Source: Gemmatimonadota bacterium
GTDB taxonomy: Bacteria > GCA-2686955
Length of the DNA: 9,683 nt
Reading direction: 5' to 3'
Assembly: GCA_026991065.1 (NCBI GenBank)
Contig: JALXCG010000883.1
Location: forward strand, 1-9,683
Shown: positions 1 to 8,049 of the stretch, piece after piece
How the letters are laid out: each line of letters opens with the position of its first letter
How positions within the stretch are numbered: the stretch's first letter is position 1
The notes under the pieces: model-generated
Seen by the model: only the letters and a program-made list of their open reading frames with translations
Database searches by the model: none
What the model was told of the DNA's origin: nothing
Made by a program: the position numbers and the translations under genes

Positions 1-87
1 GCGGCTCTTCGCCACGCCGGCGTCCAGGAGGTGCGCGCCGTCACAATCGCCTGGAGTACGCCCAAGCGGGATCAGAACTGGAAGTAG
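1..87 (+). CDS. C-terminal tail of a possible ComF-family phosphoribosyltransferase (5' truncated by window)
   Basis: Frame 1 is open from the first base to a TAG at 85-87 and encodes 28 residues, beginning AALRHAGVQEVRAVTIAW and ending in a short polar tail (STPKRDQNWK). The helix-then-strand pattern 'ALR.AGV.EVRAVTIA' resembles the last segment of ComF/GntX-type phosphoribosyltransferases, where an 'L..AGA..V...TLAR' block follows the PRPP-binding loop. The PRPP loop itself would lie outside the window, so the family call is an inference from a very short tail. The stop codon lies inside the 3' end of the converging MBOAT gene, giving a 16-base overlap. The stretch could instead be non-coding and open by chance. 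The protein-like pattern, rather than the length, is the reason for listing it. Confidence 0.42.
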   Translation, partial: AALRHAGVQEVRAVTIAWSTPKRDQNWK

Positions 88-1451
88 AAGAACGGGCGCT
101 CCACCAAGCAGCGCGACACACTGAGCAGGAACATCGCCGTCAAGACAAGCGCCTCCAGGCGCCCATAGCGCCACTTCCAGTGCCACAGGTTGGGCATTCG
201 CCAAGCCTGCACAAAACAAGCGAGAACCACCCCGATCATGAACCAACTGGGATTATTCAGGAAACCGTTGCCCCCGGTTGCCGAGCGCAGGAATTCATGG
301 GTCATCTGCATATCGGCGGCACGAAAAAAGAACCCACCGAAAGTCCAGTAGAAGAAGAAGAGGAGCCGTTTGCCGGTGGCCGACGGAATCGAGATGCCGG
401 CTTGCCTGGACAAAACCTGCACAACAATCCCGATGCCCATAAACAGGCCCCATCCAACCATGTTCCAGTTGGCGCCATGCCACAGGCCCACAAAGAAATA
501 GACCACCAGAATATTGACGATCATCCGCCCGAGCCCCTTCCGAGACCCACCAAGCGGGATGTACAGATAGTCCCGCATCCAACGCCCCAGCGTGATGTGC
601 CAACGTCCCCAGGCTTCCGCCAATGAATACGCCGCAAAGGGTGAATTGAAGTTGATCGGGAAACGAATGCCAAGCATCAGGCCCAGCCCCACCGCCATAT
701 CCGAATAACTGGAAAAGTCGAAATAGAGCCAGAAAGTCCAGCCGATGAACGACGGCCAGAACTGTATCGCACTCGCACCGATCCAGGAGTTCGGGTCAAC
801 CCGCGCCAGCAGGAGCCAGTCCGCAATACACAGTTTCTTGAAGAGTCCAACAATAAAGAAATTGAGCCCAAGCGCCAACATGCGCGGATCCGGCCGTCGA
901 GGCAGACGATCAAATTGCTCTCCAACTTCGGTCCAGCGCACAATCGGACCTGCGACGAGCTGCGGGAATAGACTCACATAGGTCAGGAACTCCAAAGGGG
1001 AAGATGCAGGAACCGCCTTGCGGCGAAACACGTCGATGGTATAGCTCATCGACTGAAACGTATAAAAGGAGATGCCGACCGGCAGGAGGATGTGCAGGAT
1101 GGGTGCCACGGGAGAAAACCCACACATCGAACAAAGACGATTGAGCGAGTCGGCAAAGAAGTCCCAATACTTGAAAAACCCCAAGACCGAGAGATTCACC
1201 GCAACCGAAAACGTCAGCCAGGATTTGCGTGTTCGTTCGGTTCTCGCAGTGAAAATCTGCTTCGCGGCGACATAGTCAACCGCTGAAGAGAGAAGGAGCA
1301 AACCGCAAAACCGATAGTCCCAATAGCCGTAGAAAAAGTAGCTCGCAATGAGCAACACAACCAACTTGCGCTTCCGTGTCGGCTGGCCCCAGTACAGAAT
1401 CATGACGATGGGGAAGAAAAGAAAAAGAAACGGAAACGACTGAAAAAGCAC
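72..1451 (-). CDS. MBOAT family O-acyltransferase, AlgI-like
   Basis: This 459-residue polytopic inner-membrane protein is of normal length for the AlgI/DltB/PatA branch of the MBOAT superfamily. Members move acyl groups, usually acetyl, from a cytoplasmic donor to the periplasmic face for attachment to polysaccharides. Hydrophobic segments occur near residues 5-20, 30-41, 48-60, 80-95, 115-135, 195-213, 235-262, 310-340, 365-377, 400-415 and 435-446. Family hallmarks are 'GISFYTFQSMSYTIDV' near 126-141, 'FPQLVAGPI' at 162-170, 'FDFSSYSDMAVGLGLMLGI' at 244-262, 'WHITLGRWMRDYLYIPLGG' at 284-302 and 'GLWHGANWN' at 322-330. H325 is the expected catalytic histidine and H285 the second conserved one. 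The start is GTG at 1451-1449, preceded by GGGGAG about seven bases upstream. It overlaps the TAG of the upstream SGNH gene by one base (TAGTG), implying coupled translation. The acceptor polymer is not identifiable from the sequence. Confidence 0.95.
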   Translation of the reverse strand: MLFQSFPFLFLFFPIVMILYWGQPTRKRKLVVLLIASYFFYGYWDYRFCGLLLLSSAVDYVAAKQIFTARTERTRKSWLTFSVAVNLSVLGFFKYWDFFADSLNRLCSMCGFSPVAPILHILLPVGISFYTFQSMSYTIDVFRRKAVPASSPLEFLTYVSLFPQLVAGPIVRWTEVGEQFDRLPRRPDPRMLALGLNFFIVGLFKKLCIADWLLLARVDPNSWIGASAIQFWPSFIGWTFWLYFDFSSYSDMAVGLGLMLGIRFPINFNSPFAAYSLAEAWGRWHITLGRWMRDYLYIPLGGSRKGLGRMIVNILVVYFFVGLWHGANWNMVGWGLFMGIGIVVQVLSRQAGISIPSATGKRLLFFFYWTFGGFFFRAADMQMTHEFLRSATGGNGFLNNPSWFMIGVVLACFVQAWRMPNLWHWKWRYGRLEALVLTAMFLLSVSRCLVERPFFYFQF

Positions 1452-2533
1452 TAACCATTCTCCCCGGAGCTACAGGCCCAGAGTTCCTGAGCCACTTGAT
1501 GCCCGGTAGCCAACCCAGGGTGATGCAGATCCTCGAAATCGTCCCAATCATAAGGCAGTGAATCAATGTCGCAATAGGTGATGCCGTCCGTGCACAACTG
1601 ACGGGTAATCCTCACCGCCTCCCGGCGGACTGCGGCGGCCCCCGTATCCCGCAGGCTGGCGCGGAGATCCGGGTGAACGACAGTCACGAAAGCAACTACC
1701 TTGATTTCATGTTTGCGACAATAGTCGAATAGAAATCTCAGACTGGAAACATTTTCCGGTTGTACTTCGGTTCGATTCCGATAGAACCACTGCCGGTCCT
1801 CTTTGATCATCTCCGCGGATTGCCCTCGGGGTCTCCCTCTGGGGTTTACATCAAAACCGTCTGCCCGCCAGTCTCGAGGATCGGTGATCGGACTGAATCC
1901 AAGGCTTTGCGCGGAGTCGTTCAAGCCAAGCCCGCGCTCGATCCAGTGGCGTATTTCCGCAGCCAACATCCGGGCGGCAAGCATAACCTGGTGCCCCGAC
2001 CAGAGCAGCCGCCGACTCCGCCAATAGTCACGGTATGGGTGCTCGAGATGCCGCCGCAAGACCGGCACATGGACCGCATCATCGTGCCTGATCAGCGGTG
2101 CCACATAGGCCCCGGGGTCGATGCCGATGAGCAAAAGCCGAATTGGATACCCCAACTCATCAACCGCGTAACGAGTAAGCGCAATCCAATCCTTGAAAGA
2201 TCCATTGGACACGCTGGCATTGAACGCACTCATACCGAAATTCGCTTCGACGTCCACGGGGTCGATGGTCCGCACCCAAGACGAGCCCAGGATCAGCACC
2301 TCTGGAGGAGGTGTTGCGGCGGCCAACAGATCAGCTTTGAGGCGTCGCGGCTCAATGCGCGAAGTGAGGGAAAATGGCGACCCGTAAAGGTCCAATGGAT
2401 CCACCACGTAAGTCAGTACCGCGGGCGCCAGGAGTGCCGTGAAGATCAAGCTGAGAAGCAGACGAAAAAAGCGCCTCGCATGTTCCGGCGAGGCACACAT
2501 CAAGTCATCTAGCTGGGGATCTGCTTGGGCCAT
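1451..2533 (-). CDS. Membrane-anchored SGNH/AlgJ-like protein, probable partner of the MBOAT acyltransferase
   Basis: From the ATG at 2533 this encodes 360 residues. One hydrophobic segment (about 23-43, RLLLSLIFTALLAPAVLTYVV) would anchor the protein with its main domain in the periplasm. After it, 'VLILGSSWVR' carries a GSS nucleophile block (83-85), 'FNASVSNGS' (about 104-112) fits the SGNH Asn/Gly block, and 'DLHHPG' (335-340) matches the C-terminal DxxH block with D335 and H338. This is the layout of the AlgJ/AlgX/PatB-type SGNH proteins that work beside MBOAT proteins and place the acyl group on a polysaccharide. No close family name is recognised. The start is uncertain: a TTG at 2557 (368 aa), ATG 2533 and ATG 2500 (349 aa) are all in frame and none has a good Shine-Dalgarno site. 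The downstream MBOAT gene begins in its stop codon. Confidence 0.82.
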   Translation of the reverse strand: MAQADPQLDDLMCASPEHARRFFRLLLSLIFTALLAPAVLTYVVDPLDLYGSPFSLTSRIEPRRLKADLLAAATPPPEVLILGSSWVRTIDPVDVEANFGMSAFNASVSNGSFKDWIALTRYAVDELGYPIRLLLIGIDPGAYVAPLIRHDDAVHVPVLRRHLEHPYRDYWRSRRLLWSGHQVMLAARMLAAEIRHWIERGLGLNDSAQSLGFSPITDPRDWRADGFDVNPRGRPRGQSAEMIKEDRQWFYRNRTEVQPENVSSLRFLFDYCRKHEIKVVAFVTVVHPDLRASLRDTGAAAVRREAVRITRQLCTDGITYCDIDSLPYDWDDFEDLHHPGLATGHQVAQELWACSSGENG

Positions 2534-2567
2534 GGTGGAAAACGAACAACCGCACAAAAGAAGCCGA

Positions 2568-2582
2568 CCGACGAATCGTCGG
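2568..2582. repeat. 15-bp palindrome upstream of the SGNH-MBOAT pair
   Basis: CCGACGA-A-TCGTCGG is a perfect 7+7 inverted repeat around one central base, 35 bases upstream of the preferred SGNH start and just upstream of the alternative TTG. It lies in the 163-base gap after the beta-helix stop codon. The short centre suits a dimeric regulator's operator better than an RNA terminator, and no T-tract follows on either strand. The role is inferred only from symmetry and position. Confidence 0.35.
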
Positions 2583-2696
2583 ATACTAGCTCAGTTGCCC
2601 AACCGCGGCCAGCCCGGTTTTCCCCCGGCCTCTCCCTGCGGCGCAGCAGATCGGTTGGCTACTGGCGTCGGCGCTCCTTCCATGGGTCCGGTCGTG

Positions 2697-4088
2697 CTAC
2701 TGCGCCCAGTTGCTCTGTTCCCCACCGAAAGCGCCCACGTCATTTCGAACGGTTCCCTGGGCCAAGCCTCCGGCATCGTTGAACGCGGGGTCAGGATGCC
2801 CCTTGTCAACAGCTGGCGAGTCAGCTTGCAATGCGAATCCCTCTATCCGACTGAACACCTGCTCGCGAATCGTCGCCGGCACCAGCACCGAGTCAGGAAT
2901 ATCCGCCGCGGTGGGTTCATCTACAAAAAGCGGATCCAGTCCGATCAAATTGGTTTCATCAAGAGCGATGTTAGCCACCTTGGTGACTTCCGGGAAAAAG
3001 TTATAGAGTGCGGACATCCTCATCCCCGGGATGCCGTGCTCGGTATAGAAAAGGTCCCAGTCCGGCGTCGTGTCGTTGCTAGTCAACCCGTTGCGCCGGA
3101 ACAAGTTATTGAAGACGTTGACATTGGTTGGAACGCCTTCGCAATTGTCAGGGCCGAAAATGATTTCGACTGGATTGACCTTGGTCCCGGCGGCATCATT
3201 GGCGACCACGAGATTGTTCCGAATCTCCAACGGCGCACCTTCCCCCGCACCGCCAACTATGATTCCGTAGCCGTCGGTATCCACCACACCCGGCAGAACA
3301 CCCTTTAATGTACGCGCGACCACGTTGTTCTCAAAAACCACATTGCTGGCCAGTTGAAAGTGAACCCCTATGCCGTGGTTGGCCAGGTAGACGTTGTGCA
3401 CGAAATCCATGTCGCGGGCGTCAGTGGTGTGAACCCCTTCATCTCCGCTGTAGCCGATGAAACTATTCATCATCCACCCGCTGACTCGCCAGAGGTTCAT
3501 TCCGTCGTCACCACTTTCGACGATTGTGCAGCGGTCCATATAGAGAGCGGACAACGAAGTCCCGAGTAGATCCCAGCCAACGGCTCCCCAGTGCCCATCA
3601 CAGCCATACGCACCGGTCCGCGAACCAATCGCCACACCGTACTGGCAGCGTTGGATGGTCAGGTCGGTCAAATGAAGAGAGACCAGAACCTCGTCGCCGG
3701 CGTAATCCCACGACTTCGAGCGTACTCCATAGCGCGCCAGATTCGCCCCGTCAAAATCGATGGATTCCACCGTGACATCGATGGGCAGATTGGCCTGATT
3801 CTCTACCTTAAACATGATCGCGTGTTCATCAACGCCGATGATCAGCGGACGCGGTTTTCCCGGCTCTCCCATTACAGTCAAGCGCGATACGAGGGAAGAA
3901 GAGACCACAAGCTTCTCGGCGTAGGGCCCCCCACTGCCGTCAACCAGCACAGTGTCCCCGCTCGCCGCGGCATCGATCCCCTGCTGAATCGTGGCATGAG
4001 TTGCGGGCACGTGAATCACAGCTCCCTGCGCTGACGGCAAGATGAGACCCAGCGAACTCGCTAGCAGAAAAATACGACCGAGAGACAT
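2697..4088 (-). CDS. Secreted right-handed parallel beta-helix repeat protein
   Basis: From ATG 4088 this encodes 463 residues. A signal peptide (short basic n-region, 'IFLLASSLGLILPSA' core, cleavage near AQG-A at about 22-23) points to export. The mature protein opens with 'VPATHATIQQGIDAAASGDTVLV' (about 27-49), the usual N-cap of periplasmic or extracellular beta-helix proteins. Many rungs of about 22 residues follow, rich in N, V and I ladders such as 'NNVVAR', 'IRNNLVVAN' and 'VFNNLF'. It ends with 'GLDPLFVDEP' (383-392) and a 'DSPAVDKG...RNDVGAFGG' tail (about 423-456), also typical of the class. Relatives include pectate-lyase, C5-epimerase and surface proteins, so the fold is clear but substrate and catalysis are not. 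Rungs at 192-198, 214-220 and 237-243 align acidic and histidine residues. The start could be ATG 4106 or GTG 4136; ATG 4088 has AGGA nine bases upstream and gives a normal signal peptide, while GTG 4136 has a stronger AGGAG. Confidence 0.85.
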   Translation of the reverse strand: MSLGRIFLLASSLGLILPSAQGAVIHVPATHATIQQGIDAAASGDTVLVDGSGGPYAEKLVVSSSLVSRLTVMGEPGKPRPLIIGVDEHAIMFKVENQANLPIDVTVESIDFDGANLARYGVRSKSWDYAGDEVLVSLHLTDLTIQRCQYGVAIGSRTGAYGCDGHWGAVGWDLLGTSLSALYMDRCTIVESGDDGMNLWRVSGWMMNSFIGYSGDEGVHTTDARDMDFVHNVYLANHGIGVHFQLASNVVFENNVVARTLKGVLPGVVDTDGYGIIVGGAGEGAPLEIRNNLVVANDAAGTKVNPVEIIFGPDNCEGVPTNVNVFNNLFRRNGLTSNDTTPDWDLFYTEHGIPGMRMSALYNFFPEVTKVANIALDETNLIGLDPLFVDEPTAADIPDSVLVPATIREQVFSRIEGFALQADSPAVDKGHPDPAFNDAGGLAQGTVRNDVGAFGGEQSNWAQ

Positions 4089-4432
4089 GAGAGATAATCC
4101 TGGCATGGCGCGTGAACGGGGAGGGCAGACACTCACTGCGCAGCACTCCTCATAGGAGCTGTCCCCGAAAGGGAAGTCTATGTCAAATCACAATATCTTT
4201 CATGTTCACCCCAAGAAATCGTGAATTCAACCCAAAACCACTCTGAATTCGCTCTTCCCGCCTCGCGGCCACTGCCGGATGGGCAAACACCGGTCAAGTT
4301 TTTTGGGTGTTCGACGATTTTCCGAGACAGGATCACCTGGTTCGGGGCTATCCTCTTTTAAAATTTCGTGTTCGCCGTCTGAATCCAATACAATGCATTG
4401 ATCCGTTTCTCTCCTCCAAGGAAAAATCGAGC
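4089..4432. other. Divergent intergenic region between the beta-helix and hydrolase genes
   Basis: This stretch separates two genes read outward and should hold both promoters. I see no convincing gene in it. On the minus strand a TTGACA-like hexamer occurs at about 4173-4178, but no good -10 follows at normal spacing. The AGGAG upstream of the alternative GTG at 4136 pairs with CTCCT three bases before it (4146-4158). On the plus side, TACAAT at 4389-4394 is a reasonable -10. An AACACC...GGTGTT inverted repeat near 4286-4310 has a T-run in its loop and is not terminator-like. Confidence 0.5.
4366..4394 (+). promoter_or_regulatory. Weak candidate promoter for the secreted hydrolase
   Basis: TACAAT at 4389-4394 differs from the sigma-70 -10 consensus at one base and lies about 39 bases before the chosen GTG start, allowing a short leader. 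The upstream element is only a loose TTCGTG-like hexamer at about 18 bases spacing. The assignment rests mainly on the -10 and the location. Confidence 0.25.
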
Positions 4433-5389
4433 GTGCCCTTTCTGGCCAGGATAACCTTGCTCGCACAATCGCCACAGCTCCGTGGAACCTTGTTGACACT
4501 GCTGGTCACCCTCACGGCGCTGACCTCTTCAGCCAATGCCGATGGTTGGGAGCCATGGGGATCGTCACTTCGTTATGCCGAGGGCATCATCGGTGACGTG
4601 TCCGGCTACGACCCTGTGCATTTCATCGCCTACGCGCCGGCCGCCTCGGGCCACTTCGACGCAGTCCTCTTTCTTCACGGCTACGACAAAACCGACGAGG
4701 AGTGGGCGTACCACCAAATAGATTTGGCGCGCCAAGGCTGGTTCACCGTCGCCATCAACTACCACATCGATGAGTATCTCGGCATCCAGCACATCGAAGT
4801 GCTGCGCGCAATTCAGCGCATGCTTGCCTACCCCGAAGTAGCCACGCTCTCGCTCTGTGGAGCCAGTTGGGGAGGCAAGGTGGCATTGGAAGTCACCGCG
4901 GCGCATCCCGAGTTGCCGATTGCCAACCTGTTTCTTCTCTATCCATTTTTCCCAAACACCTCCGACGAGGAGTTCGCGAGTCTGCACAGCTCCGTGATCA
5001 CCCTCGTCGGTGAAACCGATCCCTTCGTAGATTCCGCCAAGTGGATCGACCTGAAGATCACTGAAAACAACAACCAGATATACCACACGCTCCATCTCTA
5101 CTCCCGTACTGACTTTGGTAGAGACGCCCGGCACGGCTACTTCTTCGCCCGAACCCCCAGCGATTTCAACGAAGTTGCGGTCGACTCCTGGGTGCGTGGC
5201 GTCGGGTTGATGCTGCTGAACCTCCATCGCCTGTCCGACTCTCCGGAATGGGTCGATGATCCCCGCACGCTGCATGCCGAAGATGCTCTGGACATGAGCG
5301 ATCGAGTCTGGCCCGATCTGCGGCACGACTGGGGAACACGTGCGCCCGACATGGGCCATTCCTTACCATTGCTGCGCGCCCCCCGCTGA
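4433..5389 (+). CDS. Secreted alpha/beta hydrolase, dienelactone-hydrolase-like fold
   Basis: This encodes 318 residues from a GTG start. AAGGA lies about ten bases upstream, and this start places a signal peptide at the N terminus: basic R6 and R18, core 'TLLTLLVTLTALTSS', cleavage near ANA-DG at about 36-37. An in-frame GTG at 4307 would add 42 unrelated residues and bury the signal peptide, so it is not preferred. The fold is shown by 'VLFLHGYDKT' (oxyanion strand and HG, about 78-87), the nucleophile elbow 'CGASWGG' with S145, 'VGETDPF' with the likely acid D196, and 'DARHGYF' with H234. All three triad residues are present in the right order and spacing. Dienelactone hydrolases proper use Cys as nucleophile, so the Ser here points to a generic esterase, acyl hydrolase or peptidase-like enzyme. 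The substrate is unknown. It stands alone on its strand, divergent from the beta-helix gene. Confidence 0.83.
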   Translation: MPFLARITLLAQSPQLRGTLLTLLVTLTALTSSANADGWEPWGSSLRYAEGIIGDVSGYDPVHFIAYAPAASGHFDAVLFLHGYDKTDEEWAYHQIDLARQGWFTVAINYHIDEYLGIQHIEVLRAIQRMLAYPEVATLSLCGASWGGKVALEVTAAHPELPIANLFLLYPFFPNTSDEEFASLHSSVITLVGETDPFVDSAKWIDLKITENNNQIYHTLHLYSRTDFGRDARHGYFFARTPSDFNEVAVDSWVRGVGLMLLNLHRLSDSPEWVDDPRTLHAEDALDMSDRVWPDLRHDWGTRAPDMGHSLPLLRAPR

Positions 5390-6735
<1,346 letters not shown>

Positions 6736-6743
6736 ACAGTGCC

Positions 6744-6768
6744 CCGGGTGGCGCGCAGCGCCGCCCGG
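6744..6768 (+). promoter_or_regulatory. Strong intercistronic RNA hairpin between gap and pgk
   Basis: CCGGGTGGCGC (6744-6754) and GCGCCGCCCGG (6758-6768) form an 11-bp stem with one G-T wobble around a GCA loop, nine bases after the gap stop codon. No T-run follows, so a classical intrinsic terminator is unlikely. A 3'-end protecting or processing element that lets gap and pgk mRNA levels differ is the simplest reading. The stem is seen directly; the role is inferred. Confidence 0.6.
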
Positions 6769-6837
6769 CTGCTTGCCTGAATCTTCTCTTCCGAGGGCGC
6801 CCGCGCCCCACGCTTAGATCGCTTGCCGGGAGGCTCC

Positions 6838-8037
6838 ATGGCCCGCAAAAAAAGCATTCGCGATATTCAAGTCGACGGGCATCGAGTGCTGGTCCGCGTG
6901 GATTTCAACGTCCCCCTGCGTGACGGAGTCATCACCGATGACACCCGCATTCGCGGCGCCCTTCCCACGATTCGTGCCCTTCTCGACGCCGGCGGGAGGG
7001 TCATTCTGGCCTCGCACCTCGGTCGCCCGAAGGGGCAGGTCGTTCCCTCTATGAGTCTCCGCCCGGTCGCCGCACACCTGGAGAAACTACTCGGCTGTCC
7101 AGTCCGGTTCGCCGCCGACTGCATCGGCGCCGATGCCGAAGCAGCCGCCGACGCCCTCGGCAAGGGCGAGGTTCTCCTGCTGGAAAACGTTCGTTTCCAC
7201 AGCGAAGAGACTGCCAACGACCCGGCTTTCGCCGCTGCCCTGGCACGGCTGGCCGATCTCTATGTCAACGATGCGTTTGGCACCGCTCATCGCGCCCACG
7301 CTTCAACCCAAGGCGTCACATCTCATCTCTCCCCTTGTGTCTCCGGCCTCCTGATGGAAAAAGAACTGAAGTACCTATTGGAGGCCATGGAAGCCCCTCG
7401 AAAGCCTTTCGTCGTGGTCCTGGGAGGCGCCAAGATCAGCGGCAAGATCGAGGTTCTGGAGAACCTGGTCGGGCGTGCGGATGCGATTCTTGTGGGTGGC
7501 GGAATGGTCTTCACTTTCCTGCAGGCCCAGGGGCTTTCGGTGGGCGATTCGCTGGTCGAGGCGGATCGCATCGAGACCGCCAAAACAGTCCTCCAGGCCG
7601 CCCGGGCTGCCGGCTCTCGGCTGGTTTTGCCGAGCGACTTCGTGATTGCCGACCGTTTCGCGCCGGATGCAGCAACACGCATCATTGAGGCGGAGCAGGG
7701 AATCGAGGCGGGCTGGATGGGGTTGGACATCGGCCCCAAAAGTATCGAACGGTTCACTGCCGAGATCGCAGGCGCCAATACGATCGTCTGGAACGGTCCA
7801 ATGGGTGTATTCGAGATGGAAGCGTTTCGCCGTGGTACACTGGCACTCGCCAACGCCATTGCCGAGGCCACCGATCGTGGTGCCACGAGCATTGTCGGGG
7901 GTGGGGATTCGGTCGCGGCGGTCAACCTGGCACAACTTGCCTCCCGCATGACCCATGTATCGACGGGCGGAGGAGCTTCGCTCGAACTTCTGGAAGGCAA
8001 AACTCTACCCGGCGTCGCCGCGCTCGACGACGCATAG
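6838..8037 (+). CDS. pgk: Phosphoglycerate kinase
   Basis: The 399-residue cytoplasmic enzyme transfers phosphate from 1,3-bisphosphoglycerate to ADP, the step after gap. The N domain carries 'VRVDFNVPL' (19-27) with D22 and N24, 'SHLGRPKG' (59-66), 'LLENVRF' (114-120) and 'NDAFGTAHRAHAS' (144-156), the 3-phosphoglycerate basic patch. The C domain has 'GGAKISGKI' (196-204), 'WNGPMGVFE' (318-326), the nucleotide loop 'GGGDSVAAV' (354-362) and the 'HVSTGGGASLELLEG' hinge motif (373-387). All signature blocks and the full family length are present. ATG 6838 is preceded by GGGAGG at a tight four-base spacing; the in-frame TTG at 6823 would include the Shine-Dalgarno itself and is rejected. It lies 102 bases after gap, across a strong hairpin, and 12 bases before tpiA. 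Confidence 0.97.
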   Translation: MARKKSIRDIQVDGHRVLVRVDFNVPLRDGVITDDTRIRGALPTIRALLDAGGRVILASHLGRPKGQVVPSMSLRPVAAHLEKLLGCPVRFAADCIGADAEAAADALGKGEVLLLENVRFHSEETANDPAFAAALARLADLYVNDAFGTAHRAHASTQGVTSHLSPCVSGLLMEKELKYLLEAMEAPRKPFVVVLGGAKISGKIEVLENLVGRADAILVGGGMVFTFLQAQGLSVGDSLVEADRIETAKTVLQAARAAGSRLVLPSDFVIADRFAPDAATRIIEAEQGIEAGWMGLDIGPKSIERFTAEIAGANTIVWNGPMGVFEMEAFRRGTLALANAIAEATDRGATSIVGGGDSVAAVNLAQLASRMTHVSTGGGASLELLEGKTLPGVAALDDA

Positions 8038-8049
8038 CAGGCTATTATC

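Noticed and set aside
2439-3308. 289-codon plus-strand open frame opposite the beta-helix and SGNH genes
   Set aside because: It has no recognisable motifs and no domain logic, and it lies antisense to a protein with clear family signatures.
4271-4306. CCGG...CCGG stem followed by a T-run as an intrinsic terminator
   Set aside because: The stem is only 4 bp with a loop of about 11 bases, and no gene ends there on the plus strand.
6838-6840. Possible pgk start at TTG 6823
   Set aside because: It would place the Shine-Dalgarno GGGAGG inside the coding sequence and adds five residues absent from the family N terminus.
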